Positions 54,400 to 63,938 are shown, counted from the first letter of the stretch. The stretch is 64,000 bases of DNA from Bacteroidota bacterium (GCA_025963715.1 JAOQAG010000049.1:62001-126000); one strand, 5' to 3'. Numbers and translations are program-made. Notes: generated from the sequence alone by a model not told the origin.

Positions 54400-54795
54400 G
54401 GTTGATTACTGATTTCTGATGTGCAGATTACTGATTTGCTGTGCGCAGAAAAATTTCTATTTATAAACGGCTGTTTCAGAAGCCCGTTTCCGGTTTTTTC
54501 ACTTACAGGAATTACACACCCCTGGCTCCTCTAAAGAGGGGAATAGATCCTACCAGTATTTATCATCACACACAGATTCCTAATTTCGTTTCAATTCGTT
54601 ATCCGTACCACACACAGATTGGTATATTAGTAATAATTGGTATTTAGTAGATCACATCGTAGATCACACAGATTTGTAAATTTGTATTCATCCGTAATTT
54701 GTAACCACCCCGATTCGTAGTTTCGTTCCTGTTCGTTATCTGTACTTTGCAATCTCAAATAAAATTGTATATTTGATTATTAAAAAATTTTAGCT
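54400..54795. repeat. Gap with family D runs and a full promoter
   Basis: Family D type sequence fills about 54566-54750 (CACACAGATTCCTAATTTCG, TTGGTATTTAGTAGATCACA, GTTCCTGTTCGTTATCTGTAC). The promoter at 54746 follows. No gene seen. Confidence 0.65.
54746..54775 (+). promoter_or_regulatory. Promoter of the 54796 operon
   Basis: TTTG (54746-54749) and TATATTTG (54768-54775) with 18 bases between is a full match to the Bacteroidota -33/-7 promoter. It is 20 bases before the ATG and overlaps the end of a family D repeat. Confidence 0.65.
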
Positions 54796-55695
54796 ATGAA
54801 CTATAACTCCACTATCCGGTACTCCATTCTAATAGCACTTGCTGCAACTGTTTCTTCCTGCGGCTCTACTGCATCCGATAACGAAAATGTTGCCGGTACA
54901 GATACTGCTGCAAATGTGAATTCCGGAAAAGATACCAAAGCACAAAATGTGTTTTATTCCATTCCTTCACCAATCGAAACAACCTCGCTTTTAAAAGCTG
55001 CAGGTGCAAAATACAATGCAAGTTATTTGAACCCGATCGAGAATGTTTCCAAATATTCTACTGCGGCTTCCAGGGCATTGAATTTAGGGATTTACGGATC
55101 GGATCTGAGCTTTACAAGTATTTTTGATCAAACACAGGAATCCATGCTGTACCTGCGTTGTACAAATAAACTGGCAACCAGCCTGGGCATCAGCGGAGCG
55201 TTTGATGAATCCACCACTTCCCGCATCGAATCCAACCTGGAAAACAGGGATTCATTATTAACGATCATTTCTGATTCGTACTGGAATGCTGATTCATATT
55301 TAAAAGAAAACGGACAACCGGGTGTTTCTGCATTGATCATTGCAGGCGGCTGGATCGAAGGTTTATACATTGCTACAAAAATTGCGGGGGATACAAAAAA
55401 TGCAGACATCGTTACACGCATTGGGGAGCAAAAATTATCGCTTGATAATTTAGTGGCATTACTGGAAAGCTACAAATCATCCAACGATGGTGTGAATGAC
55501 ATGTACAACCAGTTTTCGGAATTAAAAAAGATCTACGACACCATTCCTGCTAAACCTTCCGAAACAACAACATCAACGGATAAAAAATCGGGTGTGACCA
55601 CAATCGGAAACAATAGCAGCTACATACTTACACCGGAGCAATTAAAAGCAATTACCGACAAAGCAAACCAGATCAGGAATAAGATCATTCAATAA
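54796..55695 (+). CDS. Unknown lipoprotein
   Basis: A 299-residue predicted lipoprotein. A hydrophobic start (YSILIALAATVSSC) puts a lipobox Cys at residue 22, followed by a Ser/Thr/Asn/Asp-rich linker. The body is mostly helical, with no family I recognise. Near 240-280 is a Ser/Thr-rich stretch (PSETTTSTDKKSGVTTIGNN) before a helical C terminus. It is followed after 11 bases by a small secreted protein in the same operon, and it has a complete promoter upstream. Confidence 0.82.
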   Translation: MNYNSTIRYSILIALAATVSSCGSTASDNENVAGTDTAANVNSGKDTKAQNVFYSIPSPIETTSLLKAAGAKYNASYLNPIENVSKYSTAASRALNLGIYGSDLSFTSIFDQTQESMLYLRCTNKLATSLGISGAFDESTTSRIESNLENRDSLLTIISDSYWNADSYLKENGQPGVSALIIAGGWIEGLYIATKIAGDTKNADIVTRIGEQKLSLDNLVALLESYKSSNDGVNDMYNQFSELKKIYDTIPAKPSETTTSTDKKSGVTTIGNNSSYILTPEQLKAITDKANQIRNKIIQ

Positions 55696-55706
55696 ATCCA
55701 TCACTG

Positions 55707-56156
55707 ATGAAACAGATCCACTTCTCTAAAACTGTTACCTGTGCGTTGATCGCCATGTTTTCAGTTACTGCAGCAAGCGCACAACAATGCAAGGATTATG
55801 TGAAAAAGAAGTGCATGCCTAAGATCTCGCCGTTTACTCAAAACGGACAAATGAATACAGCCACACTTGCGGCCGGACAAAATACAGACATGAACCTTAC
55901 GTTTTATGCCGGGCAGGATTACCGGATCCTGGTGTGTGCCGAAGAAATTTTAGGTGATGTTACGTTCCAGGTAATGGACATGTCGCACAAAGTGGTATTT
56001 GATAGCAAAGACAATAATTTCCCTGATTTTTGGGATTTCAAAGTAAAAAACACACAACAGTTTATTGTACATGTTACTGTTCCGGTATCCAGCTCTTCCG
56101 CTTCTGTTCCGCCAAGCGGCTGCGTTTCGGTAATGGTCGGCTTTAAGAAGGATTAA
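55707..56156 (+). CDS. Small secreted protein of unknown function
   Basis: A 149-residue protein with signal peptide TCALIAMFSVTAASA. The mature part begins QQCKDYVKKKCMPKISPF, with Cys residues spaced like a disulfide pair, and continues in beta-strand pattern (NLTFYAGQDYRILVCAEE). The sequence resembles small beta-sandwich domains in secreted Bacteroidota proteins but I cannot name it. It lies 11 bases after the lipoprotein gene, so a joint envelope role is likely. Confidence 0.8.
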   Translation: MKQIHFSKTVTCALIAMFSVTAASAQQCKDYVKKKCMPKISPFTQNGQMNTATLAAGQNTDMNLTFYAGQDYRILVCAEEILGDVTFQVMDMSHKVVFDSKDNNFPDFWDFKVKNTQQFIVHVTVPVSSSSASVPPSGCVSVMVGFKKD

Positions 56157-56490
56157 TACTTGGTTCATTCGTTACACTGGTTCATCAGTTCATTGGTGTG
56201 CTATGCGCAAAGCTTTGTTCATTAGTTTATTAGTTTATTGGTTCATTAGTATGCTATATGCAGGTTGGTATGTAATGATTACTGATGCACTAACTCTTTA
56301 AAAACAAACACAGCACTCTCTTTTTTTCTTTGCGCCTCCTTTGCGCTCTCCGCGGTAAACACAGTAAACATACAGCATCTACACTTAGCAAACTTTGAAC
56401 TTTAAACTTTGAACCTTGAACTGAAATTTAAAAAGCCCCGCAGATAAATTATCCACAGGGCTTTTTAAATATGAAAATGTTTCTTCGAAA
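56157..56490. repeat. Gap with repeat fragments
   Basis: Short 'ggttcattagtatgc' type runs (56165-56255), a 'tttgcgcctcctttgcgctctccgcgg' fragment (about 56330-56357), an 'actttgaactttaaactttgaac' run (56392-56415), and the terminator at 56430. No gene. Confidence 0.62.
56430..56466 (-). terminator. Terminator of M43 protease gene
   Basis: AAAAAGCCC (56430-56438) pairs with GGGCTTTTT (56458-56466); T run on the minus strand, 25 bases after the stop. Confidence 0.75.
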
Positions 56491-58608
56491 CTATCTCACG
56501 ATCATTTTTTTAGTAAATGATTTATCACCATCCACAGTTACTTTCACGAAGTAAATACCAGCGCTCAATTTAGCGTTGTTTCCAACTGCAAACTGGTGTG
56601 CGCCTTCATTTAAATTTCCGTTGAAAACAGTTGTAATTTCTCTTCCCAATACATCAATTACTTTAATGTTGATGTTTTGTTTTTGCATCAGGTTAAATGC
56701 AATTACCGAATTTTCATCAACCGGGTTCGGATAAATGTTAAAGTCGATGTTGTTTGATACCTCATCAATTCCCGCAGAAACAGTTCCGCTGATATTGATA
56801 TCATCCAGGTAAATGTTGTTACCGCCATCGCTGGTAAAGCGGAACATGTAATACAAATTGGTTTGTCCTGCATATCCCGCAAGACTGGCCGTTTGTACTA
56901 TCCAATCAGCAGCAGCCGGTACGTAGTTGCTGGTAGTTGTTCCGGCAGTAGCCAATGCTGCGCCGGTAATGTTTTTACGCAATGTCCACGACAATCCGCA
57001 ATTGGTGGAAACATACAATTGCAATTTATCCACGTTGGTGGAAAGGCGGTGTGCCGATGCAATTTTAAAGGTCATTTGAGGTGCCGTTCCTGCAATAGCG
57101 CTCATGTCGATGGATGGCCCGATCAGCTCATCCACGTAAGTAGCGGAGGTGCTCAGGTTGGTGATCATTACCGATTTAGAACCGGTTGCAGCAGCTGCAG
57201 TAGTTGTTACCCAGGTGTTTCCACCCGGTGATTGATTGCGCACCATCCAGTTGGTAGTAGGAATAGCAGCACCTTCAAATCCTTCCGTGTAAATAATTCC
57301 GCTGAAAGATGCCGTGTTTGAATTGACAGTAATATACCCCAGCTTTGTAGCGCTCACAGAACCCGAAGCATTTGTTACGGTTAAAGATGCATCGTAAATA
57401 CCCGGTGTGTTGTATTGGATTACCGGTACCGAATCCGTAGAAGTGGATGGTGTTCCTCCGGGGAATGTCCAGCTCCAGGCTGTAGGATTTCCGTTCCAGG
57501 CAATGTCCGTAAAGGTTAAGCTGGCACCCTGGCAAACCGAGTTGGTCGCATTATCCGTCATAAAATCTGCATTACACAGTACAGAAGGAGTGCTTACACC
57601 GGTAGCCGTTAAGTTGGAAGTGGTCCACAGGCTGTTGCGCTGGCCGGTTGAACTGGTAAGCGCATTGCGCATCCGTGTTTTTTGTCCGGCAGTAAACATG
57701 TTGGAGCAATAAGCATATTCCATGTAATTCTGAACGTTTTCAATGATTCCGGATGTACAGGTAGCATCGCTTAACGAGCAGGCAGTGTGCCCTTTTGTAA
57801 CAGGCGTATCAGTCACACCATCGTCACCGCAGGCAACGCCCGGGTTGTTGGTATTACCCCATGTATGCTGTAAATTTAAAAAGTGGCCGATCTCATGCGT
57901 TAATGCACGCGATGTGGAAACGTGACCCGTTCCGATGCTTCCGATGTAATCCGATAAGATCAACACACCATCAGTGGTAGAAGGAAAAGCAGTTCCCGGT
58001 AAATATGCATATCCGGCAACACCTGCAGTACCGATCGTTTTAACGCTCCATACATTCAGGTATTTGTTTCTTGGCCACGGATTTAATTTTGAACCATCGT
58101 CTGCCGAATTGGTCAGGGAAGAAAAAATACGATCGATCCCGTTGGTACAATTTCCGTTCGGATCTTTTTGCGCCAGGCGGAACTCGATTTCGCAATCAGC
58201 AGTAGTGCCTGTAAAAGCAGCAACCACAGCAGTAATGTCCGGGTTTAATTTACGGTAATCTTCATTCAGGATCCGTACCTCATCCTTGATCTGAGCATCC
58301 GAAATGTTTTCCGTACCGTTTTGGTGGAGCACGTGAAATACAATTGGAATGATGTATACCGGCAGCATTGCTTTTTCATCTTTGCTGTCTTTGTACTGTG
58401 TTCTTGCCGCTTGCTGATCAAGCGTTTCGAGGCGGTTTTGTTCAGCAAGATAATCTGCTTTTAATTGCGGGTTTGCATCTAACGAGCGTCGTACCATTTC
58501 ATCGGTATAACAGTAATTCGTGTTTTGTGCAAGCAAACTTCCTGTCATTAAAACAGCAATTAAGGCGGCACCAGCTGATCGGGTAAACTTTTTCATGGGT
58601 TGTAGCAT
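56491..58608 (-). CDS. T9SS-secreted M43 (pappalysin-type) metalloprotease
   Basis: A 705-residue secreted zinc protease. A signal peptide is followed by a short propeptide; the catalytic zinc motif HEIGHFLNLQH is near residue 240, with the Met-turn QNYMEYAYCSNMFTAGQ about 60 residues later, as in the M43B family. A PKD domain (SWTFPGGTPSTST), a MAM-like or choice-of-anchor beta domain with a GLSWTLRK segment, and a T9SS type A C-terminal domain (YPNPVDENS, SAGIYFVKVTVDG) follow. The start may be the Met at 58596 (MKKFTR) instead. Confidence 0.94.
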   Translation of the reverse strand: MLQPMKKFTRSAGAALIAVLMTGSLLAQNTNYCYTDEMVRRSLDANPQLKADYLAEQNRLETLDQQAARTQYKDSKDEKAMLPVYIIPIVFHVLHQNGTENISDAQIKDEVRILNEDYRKLNPDITAVVAAFTGTTADCEIEFRLAQKDPNGNCTNGIDRIFSSLTNSADDGSKLNPWPRNKYLNVWSVKTIGTAGVAGYAYLPGTAFPSTTDGVLILSDYIGSIGTGHVSTSRALTHEIGHFLNLQHTWGNTNNPGVACGDDGVTDTPVTKGHTACSLSDATCTSGIIENVQNYMEYAYCSNMFTAGQKTRMRNALTSSTGQRNSLWTTSNLTATGVSTPSVLCNADFMTDNATNSVCQGASLTFTDIAWNGNPTAWSWTFPGGTPSTSTDSVPVIQYNTPGIYDASLTVTNASGSVSATKLGYITVNSNTASFSGIIYTEGFEGAAIPTTNWMVRNQSPGGNTWVTTTAAAATGSKSVMITNLSTSATYVDELIGPSIDMSAIAGTAPQMTFKIASAHRLSTNVDKLQLYVSTNCGLSWTLRKNITGAALATAGTTTSNYVPAAADWIVQTASLAGYAGQTNLYYMFRFTSDGGNNIYLDDINISGTVSAGIDEVSNNIDFNIYPNPVDENSVIAFNLMQKQNINIKVIDVLGREITTVFNGNLNEGAHQFAVGNNAKLSAGIYFVKVTVDGDKSFTKKMIVR

Positions 58609-58647
58609 TAAATTAAATTTACATTTGTTTAGAGAGAATTAAAAATC

Positions 58648-59391
58648 TTAATCATAATCTTTAATGGAAGAGAGAACATGTTTTATGCTACTCAAATTAT
58701 TTAACAATTTTATATATTTTTCGGAAACGGTCTTAGGATCCGAAAGCTGCTGATTCACTTTGTAAGCAATAAAATCATCGAGGCGGCTGAAATCCTCTTT
58801 TTTTGCCGCTCTGATGCCTTCCTGCATTTCGGTATCCACCACGCCCGGTGCGATCGAAAAGATCTTAAACCCTTTGTGGATGCTATCCAGCGGATGTTCT
58901 GCCCGTACCTGCTGCTCCATATCCACCACACGGCTTACCATGTCCAGTCCGGCCTTTGATGCACAGTATACGGACCAGCCGTCGATCGGATTTTTTCCGG
59001 CACCGGAACTGATGTTCACGATCACTTTTTCGGCATCCGTAGAATCATAACACTCGATAAAAGCATTGATCAGCACGCTTGGCGCGATCAAGTTGAGCGT
59101 ATAATTCTTGATGATCGTATCCGCATCCTTTTGCCCCATTGGTTTAATAAAGCCCAATGCGCCCGCATTATTGATCAGATATATTTTTTGCGCATTTGCA
59201 TGCAGCTCAAATTTAAAATCAGCCAGCAGCGTTACATCTGTCAGGTCCAGGTGAAAATGCCTGTAATTGGCATGTTCAATCGTTTTATTTCTCGAGATCC
59301 CGATCACAATATTGGAAGGGTTCTCCAGTAAATGTTCTGCAAATGCTTTTCCGATTCCCCTGCTCGTGCCGGTTATATAATAGTAATTCAC
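58648..59391 (-). CDS. Short-chain dehydrogenase (sepiapterin reductase-like)
   Basis: A 247-residue SDR beginning with GTG at 59391. It has TGTSRGIGKAF (residues 8-18), NNAGALG in the middle, and the catalytic SSG...YCASKAG with Tyr and Lys. The TDxTxxxDF pattern and C-terminal length resemble sepiapterin reductase and benzil reductase. Substrate unknown. It lies between the M43 protease and the trans-sulfuration enzyme with no operon link evident. Confidence 0.88.
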   Translation of the reverse strand: MNYYYITGTSRGIGKAFAEHLLENPSNIVIGISRNKTIEHANYRHFHLDLTDVTLLADFKFELHANAQKIYLINNAGALGFIKPMGQKDADTIIKNYTLNLIAPSVLINAFIECYDSTDAEKVIVNISSGAGKNPIDGWSVYCASKAGLDMVSRVVDMEQQVRAEHPLDSIHKGFKIFSIAPGVVDTEMQEGIRAAKKEDFSRLDDFIAYKVNQQLSDPKTVSEKYIKLLNNLSSIKHVLSSIKDYD

Positions 59392-59439
59392 ACTGTATCA
59401 ATTTAAAAGGAAGATAAAGCTACTTATTTAAAAACAAAA

Positions 59440-59466
59440 AAGCAAGAGTTTTTTACGCTCTTGCTT
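59440..59466 (-). terminator. Terminator after trans-sulfuration gene
   Basis: AAGCAAGAG (59440-59448) pairs with CTCTTGCTT (59458-59466), a perfect 9-bp stem with A-rich/T-rich flanks, 61 bases after the stop at 59528. Confidence 0.7.
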
Positions 59467-59527
59467 CTTATTATATCAGCCCTTCCGGATCACCCGAAAG
59501 GGAATTTGCACCTGTTTTACTATAAAC

Positions 59528-60685
59528 CTATGCCAGTGCTTGTTTTAAGTCGGCGATCAGGTCCTCAATGTCTTCAATTCCCACGCTCAAACGCAGTAAT
59601 GATTCCACCACACCGGCCTTGTCACGCTCCTCTTTCGGGATAGAAGCATGGGTCATGGTTGCAGGGTGGTTGATCAGCGATTCCACGCCACCCAGCGATT
59701 CCGCCAGCGAAAACACCTTCATGCTGGAAGCGATCTTAAAGGCATCTTCCTGTTTGTTTCCTTTTAATGAAAAGGAGATCATACCGCCAAAATCACGCAT
59801 TTGCTTTTTGGCAATGTCGTGGTTATGACTGTCGGGAAAGCCCGGCCAATATAATTTATCGATTTTCGGATGTGTTTTTAAAAACTCGGCCACTTTGCGC
59901 CCGTTATAACAATGGCGCTCCATGCGGATGTGCAGCGTTTTGATCCCGCGCAATACCAAAAAACTGTCCTGCGGCCCCGGTGTTGCACCGCAGCTGTTGT
60001 GGATGAATGCTAATTGTGTGTACAGGTTTTCGTCGCTCAGGCACAAAGCACCCATGATCACATCGCTATGGCCACCTAAATATTTTGTTACCGAATGCAT
60101 CACAATATCCGCTCCAAGCGCCAGCGGATTTTGCAAATAAGGCGATGCAAATGTATTATCCACAGCACAAATTAATTTATGCTCTTTTGCAATTTTTGCA
60201 CAGGCTTCAATATCAATGATCTGCATGGTAGGATTGGTAGGGGTTTCCAGCCAGATCATTTTTGTATGCTCATTGATGTATTTTCTCACGTTGTTGGCAT
60301 CCTTCATATCAATGAAATGAAATTTGATGCCAAAATTGGCAAATACTTTTGTGAACATGCGGTATGTTCCGCCATACAGATCATCACCGGTGATCACTTC
60401 ATCGCCGGGACGCAATAATTTTGCAACGGCATCAATAGCGCCCATTCCGGAGGAAAAACACAAGCCGTATTTAGCGCCTTCCAGTGCTGCAATGCATTTT
60501 TCGAGCGCAGTACGCGTTGGGTTTTTACCGCGTGCATACGCGTAACCTTTGTGGTTACCCGGACTTTCCTGGGTGTATGTAGAAGTTTGATAGATCGGGG
60601 TCATGATCGCTCCCGTTGTTGGATCAGGCTCTTGCCCTGCATGGATTGCTTTGGTTCCAAAGCCTGTATTTTTAAAGTCTGCCAT
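59528..60685 (-). CDS. Trans-sulfuration PLP enzyme (cystathionine gamma-synthase/lyase type)
   Basis: A 385-residue fold-type I PLP enzyme of the Cys/Met metabolism family. The Schiff-base Lys is Lys201 in HSVTKYLGGHSD; the ring Asp is Asp176 in AVDNTFASP. Substrate-loop YAYARGKNPTRTALEKC is present near 48-64. Sequence does not cleanly separate cystathionine gamma-synthase from gamma-lyase or methionine gamma-lyase. It is a stand-alone gene with no obvious SAM riboswitch in its leader. Confidence 0.94.
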   Translation of the reverse strand: MADFKNTGFGTKAIHAGQEPDPTTGAIMTPIYQTSTYTQESPGNHKGYAYARGKNPTRTALEKCIAALEGAKYGLCFSSGMGAIDAVAKLLRPGDEVITGDDLYGGTYRMFTKVFANFGIKFHFIDMKDANNVRKYINEHTKMIWLETPTNPTMQIIDIEACAKIAKEHKLICAVDNTFASPYLQNPLALGADIVMHSVTKYLGGHSDVIMGALCLSDENLYTQLAFIHNSCGATPGPQDSFLVLRGIKTLHIRMERHCYNGRKVAEFLKTHPKIDKLYWPGFPDSHNHDIAKKQMRDFGGMISFSLKGNKQEDAFKIASSMKVFSLAESLGGVESLINHPATMTHASIPKEERDKAGVVESLLRLSVGIEDIEDLIADLKQALA

Positions 60686-60979
60686 TGTTTTAAAATTTGA
60701 ATGCCAAAGGTAATAAATTAGTAATTAGTCCTGAGTAATTAGTCGTTAGATTGGGTGGAAAAAAGAAGTAGGATTTAGGAATTGGGATTTAGGATTTTGC
60801 TGTGTATTTTTACCACTAAGGCAAAAGAAAAAAGAAGTAGACAAGGAAAAAGAAGTAGACAAGGAAAAAAAATAGACAATAGACAAAAAAGGAAGAAAAT
60901 AAATCCGCTTCATCCGCAAGATCCGTGTTCCATCACACAGCACATTCCTAATTCCTTAATCCCAATTCCTGAATAATCA

Positions 60980-61013
60980 TTAGTACATAAATAGATTTAG
61001 TACATAAATAGAT
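60980..61013. repeat. Perfect 17-bp tandem duplication
   Basis: TTAGTACATAAATAGAT occurs twice head to tail (60980-60996, 60997-61013), 37 bases before the -7 box of the next operon. It may be a regulator site or a simple slippage duplication. Confidence 0.6.
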
Positions 61014-61049
61014 TAACGTTTTTTAATATTTCCATAAATCCCTTTTCTG

Positions 61050-61057
61050 TATCTTTG
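61050..61057 (+). promoter_or_regulatory. Putative -7 box of the metal operon
   Basis: TATCTTTG matches TAnnTTTG, 8 bases before the ATG at 61066. Confidence 0.5.
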
Positions 61058-61065
61058 TATTCTCA

Positions 61066-61467
61066 ATGAAAACGATCCAAAAAATAACATCCATTTTTTT
61101 AGCGGCACTTTTTTTAGTGTCCAGTCTTGGCTTTACCGCCAATAGGATGATGTGCATGAAAAGCGGCCGGATCAAATTTTCATTGGTGCATGAGAAAGAA
61201 TGCTGCCCTGAAACAAAATCAGGCATCCCGGTTGTAAAAGAAAAATGCTGCGAAGTATTGAACAGCGATTTTCATTTGCCCGACTTTCAAAACACACAAA
61301 AATCAACGATCGGGCAACCGCTGGATTTTGTTTTTCTTTTTATTCATTCCGGTTTTTCATACCGTGCAGTTGCATCGTCGCAACCATTGGCAATTTCATT
61401 TGCCGATCTTCCTCCGCCTGTATCCGGGCGCACATTGCTCACATTTATTTCCACATTTCTCATTTGA
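61066..61467 (+). CDS. HYC_CC_PP family small exported protein
   Basis: A 133-residue protein with a signal-anchor start (TSIFLAALFLVSSLGF) and the Cys pattern that marks this group: CMKSGRI, KECCPE, KEKCCEV, ending near a DLPPPVSGR 'PP' segment. The paired Cys suggest metal or redox binding, probably in the periplasm or outer membrane. Such proteins stand beside TonB receptors and heavy-metal-associated proteins, as here (57 bases to the end of this gene's downstream frame). Function is not proven. Confidence 0.85.
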   Translation: MKTIQKITSIFLAALFLVSSLGFTANRMMCMKSGRIKFSLVHEKECCPETKSGIPVVKEKCCEVLNSDFHLPDFQNTQKSTIGQPLDFVFLFIHSGFSYRAVASSQPLAISFADLPPPVSGRTLLTFISTFLI

Positions 61468-61548
61468 TTTTTTGATTCATTACGATCAAACGCAACAGGC
61501 TGTGTAGCTTGTTGAAATGATGTTTTGTTAATTATCAAAAAAAATAAA

Positions 61549-63768
61549 ATGAACCGGATATTCCATATACTGATCCTGTTCCTGTTTGTTTCACCGGCAT
61601 TCGCGCAACAAATCAATGGCGTAGTTTCTGGTACAAACGAGAAAGGAATAACAGAAGCCTTACCAGGCGCAAACGTCTATTGGCAGGGAACAACCGTTGG
61701 TGCGGCTACCGATGCCAACGGACTTTTTAACCTTCCGCCTCCGCAAAATCTTCCTGCAAAACTCATCATCAGCATGGTGGGTTATACCAGCGATACAATG
61801 CTTGTATCAGCAATCGCGCAAAGCGATTTTAAAATTATTTTAAAAAATAGTGTGATGCTCAACACTGTTAACATCGTTGAAAAACAAAACACAAGCATGT
61901 ATTCCACGATGAAACCGATCGGAACAGAAATGATCAGCGGAAAAGAATTACTGAAAGCGGCCTGTTGTAATTTATCGGAAAGTTTCAGCACCAATGCATC
62001 GGTGGATGTGGCATTTACGGATGCTGTTTCCGGTGCAAAAAAAATCCAGATGCTTGGTTTGGATGGAGTGTATACGCAAATCCTTTCGGAGAATATGCCT
62101 ATGCTGCGTGGGCTTTCAGCTGCTTACGGATTAAATTACATTCCGGGTACCTGGATCGAAAGCATGATGGTAACAAAAGGAACGGGTTCTGTTGTGAACG
62201 GTTATGAAAGCATTTCGGGACAGATCAACCTGGAGTTTTTAAAACCCGAGAAACAAAAAGAACGCTTTTTTATTAACCTGTATGGCAATTTGAACGGTAG
62301 GGCCGAAGCGAATGTACACGCAGCAAAAAAACTGAACGAAAAATGGAGCACGCTTTTATTTACACATTCCAGCTCTAATTTTTTAAAGCAGGATCTGAAC
62401 AAGGATGGTTTCCTGGATATGCCGCTCACGCAGCAATACAATGTATTTAACCGCTGGGATTATCACAATCAGAAAAATTTTGAAGCGCAGTTTGGAGTAA
62501 AAGCATTGTATGATAATCGCCAGGGCGGACAAACAAATTTTGATCCGCGCACCGATCGTGGAACTACCAAGGCCTACGGAATTGGTGTTACCACAAGGCA
62601 GGCGGAGTATTTTACCAAAACCGGATTTATGTTTCCTTCCACGCCTTACAAAAGTATTGGGATTCAAACGTCCGGGAAATGGACGCAGCAGGACATGTAT
62701 TTCGGTTTGAGAAAATACACAGGCGAGCAAAAAAATTTCTACCTGAATGCGATCTATGCAAATATCATTCACACCACCGATCACAAGTACAAAGTGGGTG
62801 TAAGTTATTTGCTGGATGATTATAAGGAGCGTTTCAACGATTCGGCTTTTGCCCGTACGGAAAGCGTTCCCGGAGTTTTTGCAGAATACACTTACACGCA
62901 CGCGGAGAATTTTTCGCTGGTGGCGGGTGCGCGTGCGGATTATCATAATCTGTACGGGATGTTTTACACACCGCGATTGCACCTGCGTTACAACGTAACC
63001 AAAAAAACAACGCTGCGTTTATCGGGCGGCAGAGGATTCCGCACCGGTAATGTATTTGTGGAAAATCAATCGGTGTTTGCCAGCTCGCGCGAAGTGGTGA
63101 TCAAAGAAAAATTAAAGCCGGAGATCGCCTGGAATTATGGGATCAGCGCCAACCAGGCATTTAAATTGTTTGGCAACGATGCGTTTGTAAATGTGGATTT
63201 TTTCAGAACGGATTTTCAGAACCAGATCATTGTGGATCTTGATCAGGATGTGCACAAAGTGGTTTTTTATAATCTGGATGGCAAATCATATTCGCATAGT
63301 TTGCAGGTGGATGTAGGCATGGAGCCGCTGGAAGAATTTGCGGTAAAGCTTGCGTATAAATGGTACGATGTAAAAACCACGTATGATCACCAGCTGCTGG
63401 ATAAGCCATACGGTCCGCAACACCGCGTGATGCTTAATCTTTCGTATGCTACCTACATGGAGATCTGGCGGTTTGATTTTACGACTAACTGGTTTGGCTC
63501 CAGCCGGATCCCTTCCACAGTGGGGAACTCCGAAGAATTCCGTTTGCCAACGCGATCGAAAAGTTATTTTTTAGTACAGGCACAGATCACAAAAAAATTC
63601 AGGAAACTGGAAACGTATGTGGGTTGTGAGAACATTCTCAATTTTACACAACCTCATCCGGTGATGGCTGCCAATGATCCGTTCGGAAAAAATTTCGATG
63701 CCTCGATGGTGTATGCGCCGATAGAAGGGCGGGTGGTTTATTTTGGCGTACGAATGAATATTAAATAG
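61549..63768 (+). CDS. TonB-dependent receptor, probably for a metal
   Basis: A 739-residue outer-membrane receptor. Signal peptide MNRIFHILILFLFVSPAFA. An N-terminal carboxypeptidase-like regulatory domain (about 20-105) precedes the plug, whose start carries KELLKAACCNLSESFSTNA with a Cys pair. The barrel follows to YFGVRMNIK, with final aromatic signature. The ATG at 61549 is preferred over a TTG at 61525. The gene is behind an HYC_CC_PP protein and before a third exported protein, so copper or another heavy metal is the likely substrate; this is inference from neighbours. Confidence 0.93.
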   Translation: MNRIFHILILFLFVSPAFAQQINGVVSGTNEKGITEALPGANVYWQGTTVGAATDANGLFNLPPPQNLPAKLIISMVGYTSDTMLVSAIAQSDFKIILKNSVMLNTVNIVEKQNTSMYSTMKPIGTEMISGKELLKAACCNLSESFSTNASVDVAFTDAVSGAKKIQMLGLDGVYTQILSENMPMLRGLSAAYGLNYIPGTWIESMMVTKGTGSVVNGYESISGQINLEFLKPEKQKERFFINLYGNLNGRAEANVHAAKKLNEKWSTLLFTHSSSNFLKQDLNKDGFLDMPLTQQYNVFNRWDYHNQKNFEAQFGVKALYDNRQGGQTNFDPRTDRGTTKAYGIGVTTRQAEYFTKTGFMFPSTPYKSIGIQTSGKWTQQDMYFGLRKYTGEQKNFYLNAIYANIIHTTDHKYKVGVSYLLDDYKERFNDSAFARTESVPGVFAEYTYTHAENFSLVAGARADYHNLYGMFYTPRLHLRYNVTKKTTLRLSGGRGFRTGNVFVENQSVFASSREVVIKEKLKPEIAWNYGISANQAFKLFGNDAFVNVDFFRTDFQNQIIVDLDQDVHKVVFYNLDGKSYSHSLQVDVGMEPLEEFAVKLAYKWYDVKTTYDHQLLDKPYGPQHRVMLNLSYATYMEIWRFDFTTNWFGSSRIPSTVGNSEEFRLPTRSKSYFLVQAQITKKFRKLETYVGCENILNFTQPHPVMAANDPFGKNFDASMVYAPIEGRVVYFGVRMNIK

Positions 63769-63938
63769 TACAGATAGCGAACAGGAACGCCCTTCGACAG
63801 GCTCAGGATGACAACGAATCTATGTGGTTACAAATTACGAATCAATACAAATTTACAAATCTGTGTGTTTATTGTGTTGAAATGCGATTGTAAAGAATTT
63901 ATAAAATAATTAAATCCAAATTTTAAAAAATAGAAATC
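63769..63938. repeat. Family D run between receptor and last gene
   Basis: A family D unit (ACAGATAGCGAACAGGAACG, then AACGAATCTATGTGG) starts directly after the receptor stop and includes a 'ccttcgacaggctcagg' insert. It would break the operon or be read through. Length only 170 bases. Confidence 0.55.

Larger units (their letters stand above)
60686..61065. repeat. Gap with simple and tandem repeats
   Basis: Includes 'gaagtagacaaggaaaaa' type tandem units (about 60833-60885), a block similar to that at 50858 (TCCGCTTCATCCGCAAGATC, about 60904), and a perfect 17-bp tandem duplication (60980-61013). The metal-operon -7 box is at 61050. No gene. Confidence 0.65.

Noticed and set aside
60686-61065. 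SAM-type riboswitch before the trans-sulfuration gene
   Set aside because: The minus-strand leader shows no conserved paired core; it is simple repeats.
6394-63938. CRISPR array
   Set aside because: The repeats are dispersed, of different families and orientations, and not separated by uniform spacers.
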